Source: Mycobacterium sp. IS-1496
Lineage (GTDB): Bacteria > Actinomycetota > Actinomycetes > Mycobacteriales > Mycobacteriaceae
Direction of reading: 5' to 3'
Assembly (NCBI RefSeq): GCF_001499995.1
Contig: NZ_LQIU01000001.1
Coordinates: forward strand, 124,001-188,000
Length of the DNA stretch: 64,000 nt
The notes under the pieces are model-generated. The model did no database searches, was not told where the DNA came from, and was given only the letters and a program-made list of their open reading frames with translations. Numbering within the stretch: the stretch's first letter is position 1; each line of letters starts with the position of its first letter. Shown piece after piece: positions 33,734 through 42,657 of the stretch. The position numbers and the translations under genes are program-made.

Positions 33734-34732
33734 ATGCTACTCGAGTTCGATGCCGACCAGCGGCTGTGGCAGGAGACCGTCCGTGACGCGGTCACCAAAC
33801 AGTGCCCGGCCTCGCTGGTCCGCGAAATCGCCGAGAACGGCGTCGACCCGACGCCGTTGTGGAAGAGCTACGTCGACGCGGGGTGGACGGAGCTGACCGA
33901 CCCCGAGAACGCCGTCGAATTGGCGATCGTCCTCGAGGAGATGGGGCGCGCCACCGATCCCACGCCGTTCCTGGCGACGATGACGCAGTACGCGCCGCTC
34001 GCCGGCGACCGGTTCGATCCGCAGCAGGCGGGTGCGGCGGTCCACGACGGGATCAGCGCCGTCCGCGACGCCGAGGGCTGGGTGCTCGACGGGGCCGCAC
34101 GGTACGTGCTCGACGGGGACCGCGCCGACCGGCTCGCCGTGGTCACCGACGCCGGTGTCTTCGTCGTCGACGCCGACGTCGCGGTCCGCCGCCGCAGCCC
34201 GGTCTTCGACCCCGTGCTGCACATCGCCGACGTCTCGTTCGACGGCGTGCGCGTCCCCGACACCGACCGGGTGCGCGCCGACTCCGAGCGGGCGCGTCAC
34301 CTCGCGCTGACCGGTATCGCGATCACCACCGTCGGCGCCTGTCAGCGCATCCTGGACCTGGCCCTCGACCACGTCAAACAACGCCAGCAGTTCGGTGTGC
34401 CGATCGGTTCCTTCCAGGCCGTGCAGCACAAGGCGGTCGATATGCACGTGGCCATCGAACGCGCCCGTGCCTTGGGCTACTTCGCCGCACTCACGATCGC
34501 GGCCGACGACCCGCGGCGCCGGCTGGCCGCGTCGATGGCCAAGGCGGCGGCGGGGGAGTGCCAGTCGCTGGTGTTCCGGCACGGGCTGCAGCTCTTCGGG
34601 GCGATGGGCTTCACCTGGGAGAACGATCTGCAGTTCGCGTTGAAACGGGCCAAGGCCGGCGAACTGCTGCTGGGCGGCGCGGCCGAACACCGCGCGACGA
34701 TCGCGGAGGAATTCCATGCAGCTGACTTTTGA
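33734..34732 (+). CDS. Acyl-CoA dehydrogenase, short subunit
   Basis: 332 residues from ATG 33734 (AGGAGG upstream). Acyl-CoA dehydrogenase fold with the C-terminal helical domain (LDLALDHVKQRQQFGVPIGS, FQAVQHKAVDM, QLFGAMGFTWENDL). It is shorter than typical members, and its end overlaps the start of a second dehydrogenase by 17 nt. Mycobacterial steroid-degrading FadE enzymes often work as alpha2beta2 heterotetramers encoded by such adjacent genes; that is the likely arrangement here. FAD-dependent alpha,beta-desaturation of a CoA thioester. Confidence 0.9.
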   Translation: MLLEFDADQRLWQETVRDAVTKQCPASLVREIAENGVDPTPLWKSYVDAGWTELTDPENAVELAIVLEEMGRATDPTPFLATMTQYAPLAGDRFDPQQAGAAVHDGISAVRDAEGWVLDGAARYVLDGDRADRLAVVTDAGVFVVDADVAVRRRSPVFDPVLHIADVSFDGVRVPDTDRVRADSERARHLALTGIAITTVGACQRILDLALDHVKQRQQFGVPIGSFQAVQHKAVDMHVAIERARALGYFAALTIAADDPRRRLAASMAKAAAGECQSLVFRHGLQLFGAMGFTWENDLQFALKRAKAGELLLGGAAEHRATIAEEFHAADF

Positions 34733-35891
34733 TTCCGACGTCGAGCAGTTCCGCGCCGAGTTCGCGGCTTTCCTCGACGAGCACCTGCCGCCCGAGTCGG
34801 CCACGTTGGAGCGGCCGCGGTCGGTGTCGCACATGCCGCAGTGGGCCCGCGACTGGCAGCGCCTGCTGTTCGACAACGGGTGGCTGCTGCCCGCGCAGCC
34901 GCCGGAGTTCGGCGGCCGCAACGCCAGCGTGCTGCAGCAGTTCGTCCACCTCGACGAACTGTGCCGGCGGCGGATCTACCACAGCTTCAACCCGCAGGGC
35001 GTCAACATCGTCGCCGCCTCGCTGATCACGTTCGGCAGCGACGAGCAGAAGCACCGGTGGGCGGTGCCGGTGCTGCGCGGCGAACTCACCGCATCGTTGG
35101 GCATGAGCGAGCCGAGCGCCGGATCGGATCTGGCGTCGCTGCGCACCAGGGCCGTCCGCGACGGTGAGTACTTCGTGGTGAACGGCCAGAAGGTGTGGAC
35201 CTCGGGCGCCCACGACGCCGACTACCTGTTGGCTTTCGTGCGCACCGACCCCGATGCGCCCAAGCACCGGGGCATCAGCGCGCTGATCATCCCGACCGAT
35301 ACGCCGGGGGTGGTGTGCCGTCCGTTCGCCGACCTGTGCGGTGAGGAGAACAAGGACTTCAACGAGGTCTTCTTCACCGACGCCCGGGTGCCGGCCGAGA
35401 ACCTCGTCGGGCCGCTGAACCAGGGCTGGAAGGTGGCCAACGGCTCGCTGGGCCACGAGCGCACGATGATGTGGCTGGGTTTCGCCGACCGGATCGACAA
35501 CGTGATCGCCGATTTCGAGCCGAACACCGAGATCGAGCGTGACCAATACGCATCGATGATCATGGACTACCAGGCGCTGCGGGCGATGGGTTCGGCGGCG
35601 CTGGCGCGCGCGGCGCGCGGGGAGATGGACACCGCATCGGTGTCGGTGCTCAAACTGTTCGGGTCGGAGGCCGAGATGCGGGCTGCCGACGCGGCGTTGA
35701 CCGCATCCGGGTCCGCCGGGCTGGTGCACCCCTCGACGACCGGGCGCTACGAACACATGAACCTCGACCACTACTTCGCCAGCTGGTTCGAGCGGTACGC
35801 CCGCAGTTTCTCCGGCACCATCGCCGGCGGAACCTCGGAGATCCAGCGCAACATCATCGCCACGCAGGTACTGGGGTTGCCGCGCGGCTGA
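34716..35891 (+). CDS. Acyl-CoA dehydrogenase, full-length subunit
   Basis: 391 residues from ATG 34716 (GAGGAA upstream, inside the previous gene). FAD-binding motif SLGMSEPSAGSDLAS, VNGQKVWTSGAH, and C-terminal IAGGTSEIQRNIIATQVLG. Paired with the preceding short subunit, it probably forms a heteromeric dehydrogenase for bulky acyl-CoAs such as steroid or terpenoid side chains. Converges on the hemophore-like gene. Confidence 0.92.
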   Translation: MQLTFDSDVEQFRAEFAAFLDEHLPPESATLERPRSVSHMPQWARDWQRLLFDNGWLLPAQPPEFGGRNASVLQQFVHLDELCRRRIYHSFNPQGVNIVAASLITFGSDEQKHRWAVPVLRGELTASLGMSEPSAGSDLASLRTRAVRDGEYFVVNGQKVWTSGAHDADYLLAFVRTDPDAPKHRGISALIIPTDTPGVVCRPFADLCGEENKDFNEVFFTDARVPAENLVGPLNQGWKVANGSLGHERTMMWLGFADRIDNVIADFEPNTEIERDQYASMIMDYQALRAMGSAALARAARGEMDTASVSVLKLFGSEAEMRAADAALTASGSAGLVHPSTTGRYEHMNLDHYFASWFERYARSFSGTIAGGTSEIQRNIIATQVLGLPRG

Positions 35892-35914
35892 CAGTCAGCC
35901 GCGCGGCCACCGCG

Positions 35915-36253
35915 TCAGTAGTTGTTGCAGGTGTTCGCGACGTTCGAGATCGGCCCGAAGTACCGCTGTGCGGTCGGGTTGCCCTGCAGGAACGCCACCG
36001 TCGCCTGCCGCTGCTGCGGGGTCGACGCGAGGAAGTTGCGAACCGCCTGCTGGCCGCTGCGCTGCTGGGCGAACTGTGCGGCCAGGTCGGGATGCTGGTC
36101 GTTGAGCGCAGCGATCACCTGGTCGTACGAACAGGTGGTGTTGATGATCGGGCCCAGGTCGGGCTGCGCCGAAGCGACGCCCGCGGAGAGCGGAATCGCC
36201 ACGGCGAGGCCGCCGAGCGTGATAGCGATGTTTCTGCGCGACAGCTTCAGCAT
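35915..36253 (-). CDS. Secreted hemophore-like heme-binding protein
   Basis: 112 residues from ATG 36253 (AAGGG upstream). Signal peptide of about 29 residues ending in AGVASA-QP. The mature part is a small helical domain of the mycobacterial heme-binding type, with two cysteines for one disulfide (NTTCSYDQV and ANTCNNY). The longer frame to 36388 is not needed. It would bind heme or another flat hydrophobic ligand outside the membrane; its link to P450 catabolism (heme supply) is a guess. Confidence 0.82.
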   Translation of the reverse strand: MLKLSRRNIAITLGGLAVAIPLSAGVASAQPDLGPIINTTCSYDQVIAALNDQHPDLAAQFAQQRSGQQAVRNFLASTPQQRQATVAFLQGNPTAQRYFGPISNVANTCNNY

Positions 36254-36398
36254 GGGTACACCCTTTTCTCGGAATTTCTCTTGTCGAAGCGCTTCACCGG
36301 GCACAAGATCACCCGACAGCAGATTCATCGACAGTAACAGCGCAACTGTTACCTTTTCATCCCCTCGAGCAAACCTCGTCGAGGTCAACGCCCTGACG

Positions 36399-37793
36399 TC
36401 AGTTGATGACGGCGGCTTCTTTGCGTTCGGTGATCGGGCGGGCCAGTTCCTGCTCGTCGCAGATGCGCTGCAACTTCTCCAGCGTCTCGTCCAGGCCCGG
36501 GCCCAGTGGCTTGCCCGGCGTGAAGGTGGCGGGCAGGTTGCGCATGCCCTGGATGACGCCGATCGTGTCGTAGTGCACGGTGCCCTCGGGGTCGCACGTG
36601 TAGTCCGGCATCCGGTCGAGCACCGCGGTCAGCATCGACTTGAACACCGTGCGGGCCACGTTGGAGCCCACGCAGCGGTGTACCCCGATGCCGAAACTGA
36701 AGTGGCGATTGCCCTTTCGGTCCAGGATGACCTCGTTGGGGTCGGTGAACACCGACGGGTCCCGGTTGGCCATCGCCCAGGACAGCCACAGCCGCTCGTA
36801 CTTCTGGAACCGCTGACCCTCCACCTCGACGTCGTCGGCGAAGGTGCGGCCGTCGCCGGGGGCCGGGGTGAAGTAGCGCAGGAACTCCTCGGTGGCCGGA
36901 TGCAGCAGGGTGCCACGTTCGCGGCTGAGGCGTTCACGCTGGTCGGGGTGCTCGCCGAGCCATTCCAGCGCGTGCGCGGTGAGCGCCGTCGTCGTGTCGA
37001 AACCGCCGCCGATGATGAGGCCGAGGTTGCCGAGGATCTCCATGTCCGGCGCGGGCTCGCCGTCGATGCGCAACTGGACCAGCGCGTTGACCAGACCCGG
37101 GCGCGGGTTCTGCCGGATCTCCATCATGTTGTTGATGAGGTCGATCCCCATCTCGCGGTGCTGCTCGTTGATCTTCTCGCGCTCGGGGGAGTGTTCGGGG
37201 GTGTACACCGAGGCGTGGGTGGGCTCGCTGTAGACGTTCCACTTCTTGAGCGCGATGCCCATCATCGCCAGCGTGAACACCGCAGGCACCACGTTCGCCA
37301 GATGCTCGACGAAATCGATGCGGCCGGACTCGATGTGCTCGTCGATCGCGGCGCGCGTGATCTCGTCGACGAACGGCTCCCACCGCTTGATCGCGGCGGG
37401 CGACAGGTAGGGGTTCAGCGCGCCGCGGTACGCGCTGTGCTCCGGTTCGTCCATCTCGAGGATGCCGCCGCGCACGACGGTGGCCCGACTCGCCTTCGGG
37501 ATGGTGATGCCCTGGAACGGCGTCTCACCGCTGACGTCGTGGTGATTGGACACCACCGGGCAGCGTGCCAGCTCGAACACGTGCCTGCTGTCGGCGGCCA
37601 CCCAGTGCCCGCCGTAGGTGTCGCTCCACGCCATCGGGCACTTGGCGTGCATCTCCTCGGTGATCTTCTCGAACTGCAGCCGGTACTCCGGTGTGTGCCG
37701 GTCGAAGTGGTAGCTGTTCTTCTTGCGATCACCGTCGGCCGGCTCGCCGCGGAGATCGCCGACGCTGCTCACGCCGTTGGCTCCCTGAGTCAT
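36399..37793 (-). CDS. Cytochrome P450 with unusual I-helix
   Basis: 464 residues from ATG 37793. Heme loop FGIGVHRCVG with Cys near 374; ExxR in EEFLRYFTP. The I-helix reads GGGFDTTTAL, with Phe-Asp in place of the usual Ala/Gly-Glu. A long N-terminal part and a C-terminal extension of about 40 residues after the core set it apart from the other five P450s. Its ferredoxin is the next gene upstream (37812). Confidence 0.92.
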   Translation of the reverse strand: MTQGANGVSSVGDLRGEPADGDRKKNSYHFDRHTPEYRLQFEKITEEMHAKCPMAWSDTYGGHWVAADSRHVFELARCPVVSNHHDVSGETPFQGITIPKASRATVVRGGILEMDEPEHSAYRGALNPYLSPAAIKRWEPFVDEITRAAIDEHIESGRIDFVEHLANVVPAVFTLAMMGIALKKWNVYSEPTHASVYTPEHSPEREKINEQHREMGIDLINNMMEIRQNPRPGLVNALVQLRIDGEPAPDMEILGNLGLIIGGGFDTTTALTAHALEWLGEHPDQRERLSRERGTLLHPATEEFLRYFTPAPGDGRTFADDVEVEGQRFQKYERLWLSWAMANRDPSVFTDPNEVILDRKGNRHFSFGIGVHRCVGSNVARTVFKSMLTAVLDRMPDYTCDPEGTVHYDTIGVIQGMRNLPATFTPGKPLGPGLDETLEKLQRICDEQELARPITERKEAAVIN

Positions 37794-37811
37794 TGGTCTC
37801 CAGACTTGAGG

Positions 37812-38009
37812 TCAGTCGTCGTCGATCGAGATCGCTTGTTCCGGACAGGAGGACGCCGCCTCGCGGACCGCGTCCTGCTGGTCGTCGGGGACGACCTCGT
37901 TGACCGGCGACGAGGTGCCGTCGATGTCGCTCAACTCGAAGGAATCCGGCGCGATCATCGCGCACAGCGTGTGCCCCTGGCAACGGCCGGAGTCAACCCT
38001 TACCTTCAC
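37812..38009 (-). CDS. Small [3Fe-4S]/[4Fe-4S] ferredoxin
   Basis: 65 residues from GTG 38009. Cluster residues in GRCQGHTLC, MIAPDSFEL and SSCPEQAI, with His replacing the second cysteine. It lies 18 nt upstream of the P450 start and is surely its redox partner. Confidence 0.9.
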   Translation of the reverse strand: MKVRVDSGRCQGHTLCAMIAPDSFELSDIDGTSSPVNEVVPDDQQDAVREAASSCPEQAISIDDD

Positions 38010-38051
38010 TGCTCTCCTCGGAAATGTCTCGCGGTCAACGTGTTCCGGTGA

Positions 38052-38912
38052 TCAGACGTGGTAGTCGTACCACTTGAGGTAGCCGCCCGCGTCCACCCGC
38101 AGCTGCATGCCGGTGACGAACCGGGACTCGTCGGAGGCCAGCCACAGCACGGCGTTGCTGATGTCCTCCGGTTCGATGAACGGCACGGGCATGGCCTGCT
38201 GCACCCCGAAGGCCAATTCGGCGTCGGCGCGGGTCGGCTTCTCCAGGTCGGGCCGGAACGAGCGGTACATCGGTTCGCTCTGCAACATGTCGGTGTTGCA
38301 GTTGGTGGGGTGGATGACGTTGGCCCGGATGTTGCGCACCGCCAGTTCGGTCGCCAGGTCGTGCACGTACTGGGAGATGAGGCGCTTGGAGGTCATGTAA
38401 CCCATCCCGCCGGGATCGGCGCCCGGGCGGTCCTTCTTCGACGCGTCCATCAACGCCGCGGCCGAGGCCGTCGCGATGATCGATGCGCCCTCCTTGAGGT
38501 GCGGCAGTGCGACCTGGATCGCGTTGATCGTCCCGACGAAATTGGTGTTGATCCCGTCGGTCCACGCCTGCATCGGCGGAGCGCCCTTCATCGCCGCGAT
38601 GCCGGCCTGCGCGACGACGATGTCGAGGTGCCCCAGTTCGGCGACACCGTTGTCGAGTGCCTCCTTGAGTGCGGCGGCGTCCCGGACGTCCGCCTGGGCG
38701 GTGATGGCCCTGCGGCCGGCCTTCTCGACGTACTGGGCAGTCTCTTCGAGGTCTTCCGGCCTGGCCAGCGGATAGCCCACGGTGTCGATGTCGGCGCAGA
38801 TGTCGACAGCGATGATGTCGGCGCCTTCTTCGGCGAGTCGGATGGCGTGGCTGCGGCCCTGCCCGCGCGCCGCGCCCGTGATGAATGCGACCTTTCCTTC
38901 TACGCGCCCCAC
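38052..38912 (-). CDS. SDR, mycofactocin-coupled type
   Basis: 286 residues from GTG 38912 (AGAGGA upstream). SDR core with TGAARGQGRSHA, catalytic ASAAALMD and YMTSK. It carries the insertion after the second strand (VDICADIDTVGYPLARPEDL and the following helix) that marks the mycofactocin-dependent SDRs, which hold a non-exchanging NAD and pass electrons to the redox peptide mycofactocin. It would oxidise an alcohol made by the P450. The mycofactocin genes are not in the window. Confidence 0.87.
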   Translation of the reverse strand: MGRVEGKVAFITGAARGQGRSHAIRLAEEGADIIAVDICADIDTVGYPLARPEDLEETAQYVEKAGRRAITAQADVRDAAALKEALDNGVAELGHLDIVVAQAGIAAMKGAPPMQAWTDGINTNFVGTINAIQVALPHLKEGASIIATASAAALMDASKKDRPGADPGGMGYMTSKRLISQYVHDLATELAVRNIRANVIHPTNCNTDMLQSEPMYRSFRPDLEKPTRADAELAFGVQQAMPVPFIEPEDISNAVLWLASDESRFVTGMQLRVDAGGYLKWYDYHV

Positions 38913-38961
38913 AGCATGTCCTCTCGTGAATCCGGTTGATTGCGTTGGTGATGCATGGCCG

Positions 38962-39663
38962 TCAGGTGTTGCGTCCGCCGTTGACACCGAGGATCTGGCC
39001 GGTGATGTAGCCGGCCTCCTCGCTGATGAGGAACGCGCACGCGGCGGCGATGTCCTCGGGTCTGCCGATGCGGCGCACCGGGGTGGCCGCGATCGTGGCG
39101 TCGATGTCGCCCAGGTAGCCCCGTTCGGCGGCGGCGCGCAGCATCGGGGTGTCGATGAACCCGGGCGGAACCGCGTTGACCGTGATGCCGCTCGGGCCGT
39201 ATTCGAGCGCAAGCGATTTGGTCAGGCCGTTGACCGCGGACTTGGCGGCGACGTACGGCGACATGTACGGGGCGCCCGAGTGTGTGCTCGACGACGAGAT
39301 GTTGACGATGCGGCCCCACCCCGCCTCGAGCATGTCGGGCAGCACGGCCTGGATGGTGTGGAAGACGCCGTTGAGGTTGACGTCGATGACCTTCTGCCAG
39401 CGGTCGAAGGACACGTCGCTGAACCGTTTGAAGCAGTCCAGCCCGGCGGCGTTGACCAACACGGTGATCGGGCCGAGCTGTTTGCGGATCGCGGTGAACG
39501 CGGCCTCGACGGCCGACCGGTCGGTCACGTCGGCGGCATGAGCGAACTCACCGTCGCCGGGCTTGAGATCGATCGTGGCGACGTGCAGCCCGTCGGCCTG
39601 CAACCGCTGCACGATTGCCAGCCCGATACCGGAACCTCCGCCGGTGACCACAGCGGTCTTCAC
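38962..39663 (-). CDS. Short-chain dehydrogenase/reductase (SDR)
   Basis: 233 residues from GTG 39663. TGGGSGIGLA, catalytic ISSSSTHSG, YVAAK, and GQILGVNGGRNT at the end, almost the same ending as the SDR at 19965. First gene of the SDR-SDR-ferredoxin-P450 operon, with an operator 73 nt upstream. Confidence 0.9.
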   Translation of the reverse strand: MKTAVVTGGGSGIGLAIVQRLQADGLHVATIDLKPGDGEFAHAADVTDRSAVEAAFTAIRKQLGPITVLVNAAGLDCFKRFSDVSFDRWQKVIDVNLNGVFHTIQAVLPDMLEAGWGRIVNISSSSTHSGAPYMSPYVAAKSAVNGLTKSLALEYGPSGITVNAVPPGFIDTPMLRAAAERGYLGDIDATIAATPVRRIGRPEDIAAACAFLISEEAGYITGQILGVNGGRNT

Positions 39664-39735
39664 AGCGCTGCATCCCGTCCGGCGGCCGGGTCTGTCGCGG
39701 TCGTCTCAGGCATCAAGAATCATCCTTCCGATTTC

Positions 39736-39750
39736 GAGAACCGTACTCTC
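39736..39750. promoter_or_regulatory. Operator GAGAACCGTACTCTC
   Basis: GAGAACCGTACTCTC matches 10 of 12 positions of GAGAATnnnATTCTC. It lies 73 nt upstream of the SDR start at 39663 in the 254-nt spacer before the mce-linked operon. Likely controls the minus-strand SDR/P450 operon. Confidence 0.55.
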
Positions 39751-39887
39751 GTATCCGATCATTCTGCAAGAAATCCCGCGGACGCGCCGAGCGTCAACCT
39801 AAGCTCCCTCCCAACTTCCGAGGCTTTGACTAGCCACTCTAGGTTTCCTTGAGTTCTCCCGGGCCGAATGTATGATTCGCCGGGAAT

Positions 39888-39902
39888 GAGAATGGAATTT
39901 CC
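39888..39902. promoter_or_regulatory. Operator GAGAATGGAATTTCC in front of the mce-linked operon
   Basis: GAGAATGGAATTTCC matches 10 of 12 positions and ends 15 nt before ATG 39918, overlapping the likely promoter of the aldehyde dehydrogenase-to-mceF operon. The rest of 39664-39887 shows no gene. Confidence 0.6.
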
Positions 39903-39917
39903 ATCACACGGAGGAGG

Positions 39918-41426
39918 ATGATGGCTCAGACGCCCACGGTGACCGAGAACCGCCAGACCGGCGACGACTCCCGGGCCGGTGACGCTCCAGCGGATCGGCG
40001 GCTCCTCATCGACGGACGGCTGGTCGACACCGGACGGGTGTTCCCCTCCCTCAATCCCGCAACGGGCCAGGTGCTCGGGTACGCGCCCGATGCGACCGTC
40101 GCCGACGCCGAAGCGGCCGTTGCCGCCGCCCGCCGCGCTTTCGACACCACCGACTGGTCGACGAACGTCGAGCTGCGGCTGCGCTGCCTCGGCCAGCTGC
40201 ACGCCGCGCTCGTCGACCACCGCGACGAGCTGGCCGCGCTGACGATCGCCGAGGTGGGCGCCACCGAGGCGCTGTGCCAGGGTGCGCAACTCGACCAGCC
40301 GATCGCGATCGTGCGGTACTACGCCGATCTACTCGCCGAGTACCCGATGACCGAAGACCTCGGCGAGATCGAGAGCCGCGGGATGCAGCACCACCGCTGG
40401 GTGGAGAAGGAGGCTGCGGGCGTCGTCGCGGCGATCATCGCCTACAACTATCCGAACCAGCTCGCGCTGGCCAAGCTCGCGCCCGCGCTGGCCGCCGGAT
40501 GCACCGTGGTGCTCAAGTCCGCGCCCGACACGCCCCTGGTCACCCTCGCCCTCGGCGAACTGATCGCCGAGCACACCGACATCCCGGCCGGTGTGGTCAA
40601 CGTGCTCTCCGGTGCCGACCCCGAAGTGGGCGCGGTGCTGACCACCAGCCCCGACGTCGACATGGTCACCTTCACCGGTTCGACCCCGACCGGGCGCCGC
40701 ATCATGGCCGCCGCCAGCGAGACGCTCAAGAAGGTGTTCCTCGAACTCGGCGGCAAGTCCGCCGCGATCGTGCTCGACGACGCCGACTTCGACACCGCGG
40801 CGCTGTTCTCGGCGTTCTCGATGGTCACCCACGCCGGCCAGGGCTGCGCGCTCACCTCCCGGCTGCTGGTCCCGGCCCGCCACAAGGACGAGATCGTCGA
40901 GAAGATCAAGAACAACTTCGGTCTGGTGCGGTACGGCGATCCGGCCGACCCGCAGACCTATATGGGCCCGCTCATCAGCGAGAAGCAGCGCGACAAGGTC
41001 GACGGCATGGTTCGGCGGGCGGTCGAGGAGGGGGCCACGCTGGTCACCGGCGGCGAGAAGGTCGACCCCGGCTACTTCTACACGCCGACGCTGCTCGCCG
41101 ACGTCGATCCCGACAGCGAGATCGCGCAGGAAGAGGTCTTCGGACCGGTGCTGGCGGTGATCGCCTACGAGGACGACGACGACGCGGTCCGCATCGCCAA
41201 CAACTCCATCTACGGGTTGTCCGGTGCGGTGTTCGGCAGCGAGGAGCGCGCGCTGGCGGTCGCCCGTCGCATCCGCACCGGGACGTTCTCGATCAACGGC
41301 GGCAACTACTTCAGCCCCGACAGCCCGTTCGGCGGTTACAAGCAGTCCGGTATCGGCCGGGAGATGGGCCGGGCCGGGCTCGAGGAGTTCCTGGAGTCCA
41401 AGACGTTCGCGACGGTGGTGAGTTGA
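39918..41426 (+). CDS. NAD(P)-dependent aldehyde dehydrogenase
   Basis: 502 residues from ATG 39918 (GGAGGAG upstream; ATG 39921 is equivalent). Asn loop AYNYPNQ, base Glu near 276 in LELGGKSAA, nucleophile Cys near 310 in HAGQGCALTSR, EEVFGPVL. It begins an operon that seems to run without a break through CoA-transferase, two CoA-thioester proteins and the whole mce cluster, so its aldehyde substrate is probably derived from the imported compound. Confidence 0.92.
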   Translation: MMAQTPTVTENRQTGDDSRAGDAPADRRLLIDGRLVDTGRVFPSLNPATGQVLGYAPDATVADAEAAVAAARRAFDTTDWSTNVELRLRCLGQLHAALVDHRDELAALTIAEVGATEALCQGAQLDQPIAIVRYYADLLAEYPMTEDLGEIESRGMQHHRWVEKEAAGVVAAIIAYNYPNQLALAKLAPALAAGCTVVLKSAPDTPLVTLALGELIAEHTDIPAGVVNVLSGADPEVGAVLTTSPDVDMVTFTGSTPTGRRIMAAASETLKKVFLELGGKSAAIVLDDADFDTAALFSAFSMVTHAGQGCALTSRLLVPARHKDEIVEKIKNNFGLVRYGDPADPQTYMGPLISEKQRDKVDGMVRRAVEEGATLVTGGEKVDPGYFYTPTLLADVDPDSEIAQEEVFGPVLAVIAYEDDDDAVRIANNSIYGLSGAVFGSEERALAVARRIRTGTFSINGGNYFSPDSPFGGYKQSGIGREMGRAGLEEFLESKTFATVVS

Positions 41427-41428
41427 GT

Positions 41429-42643
41429 ATGGGTTCGAACCGGCCGTTGGAAGGCGTCCGCGTCCTCGAGGTCGCGATGTACGGGTTCGTCCCTTCGTGC
41501 GGCGCGGTGCTGGGCGAGTGGGGGGCCGACGTCATCAAGGTCGAGCACGCGGTCACCGGCGATCCGCAGCGCGGGCTGCGCCAGACCGGGCCGCTGCGGG
41601 TCGAGGGCGACCCGAACCCGAACATCGAACACGCCAACCGGGGCAAGCGCAGCATCGGGCTGGACATGTCGGTGCCCGAGGGCCGCGAGGTGCTGCTCGA
41701 ACTCGCCCGGCGTGCCGACGTGTTCCTCACCAGCTTCCTGCCGGGCCACCGGCAGAAGTTCGGCATCGACGTCGACGACATCCGTGCGGTGAACCCGAAC
41801 ATCGTTTACGCGCGCGGCAGCGCGCTGGGACCCCGCGGCGAGGAGTCGGTCAAGGGCGGCTACGACATGACCGCGTTCTGGTGCCGGGCCGGTACGGCCG
41901 CCACCATCACCCCGCCGGGGATCGAGGGCATGATCGCCCCGCCCGGACCGGCCTACGGGGACACCATCTCCGGGACCAACCTGGCCGGGGGCATCGCGGC
42001 GGCGTTGTTCAAGCGCGAGCGCACGGGTGAGCCCTCGGTGGTCGACGTGTCCCTGCTGGGCAGCGGGTTGTGGGCGATGGGGCACACCGTCGCGTTGACC
42101 CAACATCTCCAGCAACTGCTGGTCAGCCCGCCGCCGGGGGTGCACGGTTCGCCGATCAACCCGCTCGTCGGCGTCTACCCGACCGCGGACGACCGCTACA
42201 TCTCCTTCGTGATGATGCAGCCGACGAAGTTCTGGGCCGACGTGTGCAAGCACATGGAGCTCGAGGAGTACGCCGAGGATCCGCGGTTCTCGACCGCGGA
42301 ATCGTTCGCCGAGCACACCCCGGCCGCCGTCGAGATCCTCACCGAGGCGATGCGCAAGCGCCCCCTGCTCGAGTGGAGCGACCGGTTCTCCACGCTTCTC
42401 GGACCGTGGGCGCCGGTGCAGGACACGCTGCAGGCCGCGCAGGATTCGCAGATCCGGGCCAACGAGTACATCGTGCAGGCCGGTGAACTGGAACTCGTGG
42501 CCAACCCCGTGCAGTTCGACGTCTCCGCCCCACGGTCCGGCGCGGCTCCGGGATTCGCCGAACAGACCGACGACATCCTCGTCGAACTGGGTCTGGACTG
42601 GGATCGCATCATCGAGCTCAAGACGGCCGGCGCCGTCACCTGA
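41429..42643 (+). CDS. Class III CoA-transferase (CaiB/BaiF family)
   Basis: 404 residues from ATG 41429; TTG 41423, overlapping the previous stop, is an alternative. Family features: LEGVRVLEVAMYG, GADVIKVEH, NRGKRSIGLDM, and the catalytic Asp near 178 in GPAYGDTISG. Moves CoA from one acyl-CoA to a free acid, activating the pathway acid without ATP. Coupled with the aldehyde dehydrogenase that would produce the acid. Confidence 0.92.
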   Translation: MGSNRPLEGVRVLEVAMYGFVPSCGAVLGEWGADVIKVEHAVTGDPQRGLRQTGPLRVEGDPNPNIEHANRGKRSIGLDMSVPEGREVLLELARRADVFLTSFLPGHRQKFGIDVDDIRAVNPNIVYARGSALGPRGEESVKGGYDMTAFWCRAGTAATITPPGIEGMIAPPGPAYGDTISGTNLAGGIAAALFKRERTGEPSVVDVSLLGSGLWAMGHTVALTQHLQQLLVSPPPGVHGSPINPLVGVYPTADDRYISFVMMQPTKFWADVCKHMELEEYAEDPRFSTAESFAEHTPAAVEILTEAMRKRPLLEWSDRFSTLLGPWAPVQDTLQAAQDSQIRANEYIVQAGELELVANPVQFDVSAPRSGAAPGFAEQTDDILVELGLDWDRIIELKTAGAVT

Positions 42644-42657
42644 ACCCGGAGACTCCC

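Noticed and set aside
35922..38051. 709-codon open frame on the plus strand
   Set aside because: Covers hemophore, P450 and ferredoxin genes on the other strand; its translation is repetitive Val/Arg/His-rich with no recognisable motif.
40274..41428. Upstream part of the long plus-strand frame leading into the CoA-transferase
   Set aside because: This segment is the aldehyde dehydrogenase read in another frame; only the part from 41423/41429 onward is a real gene.
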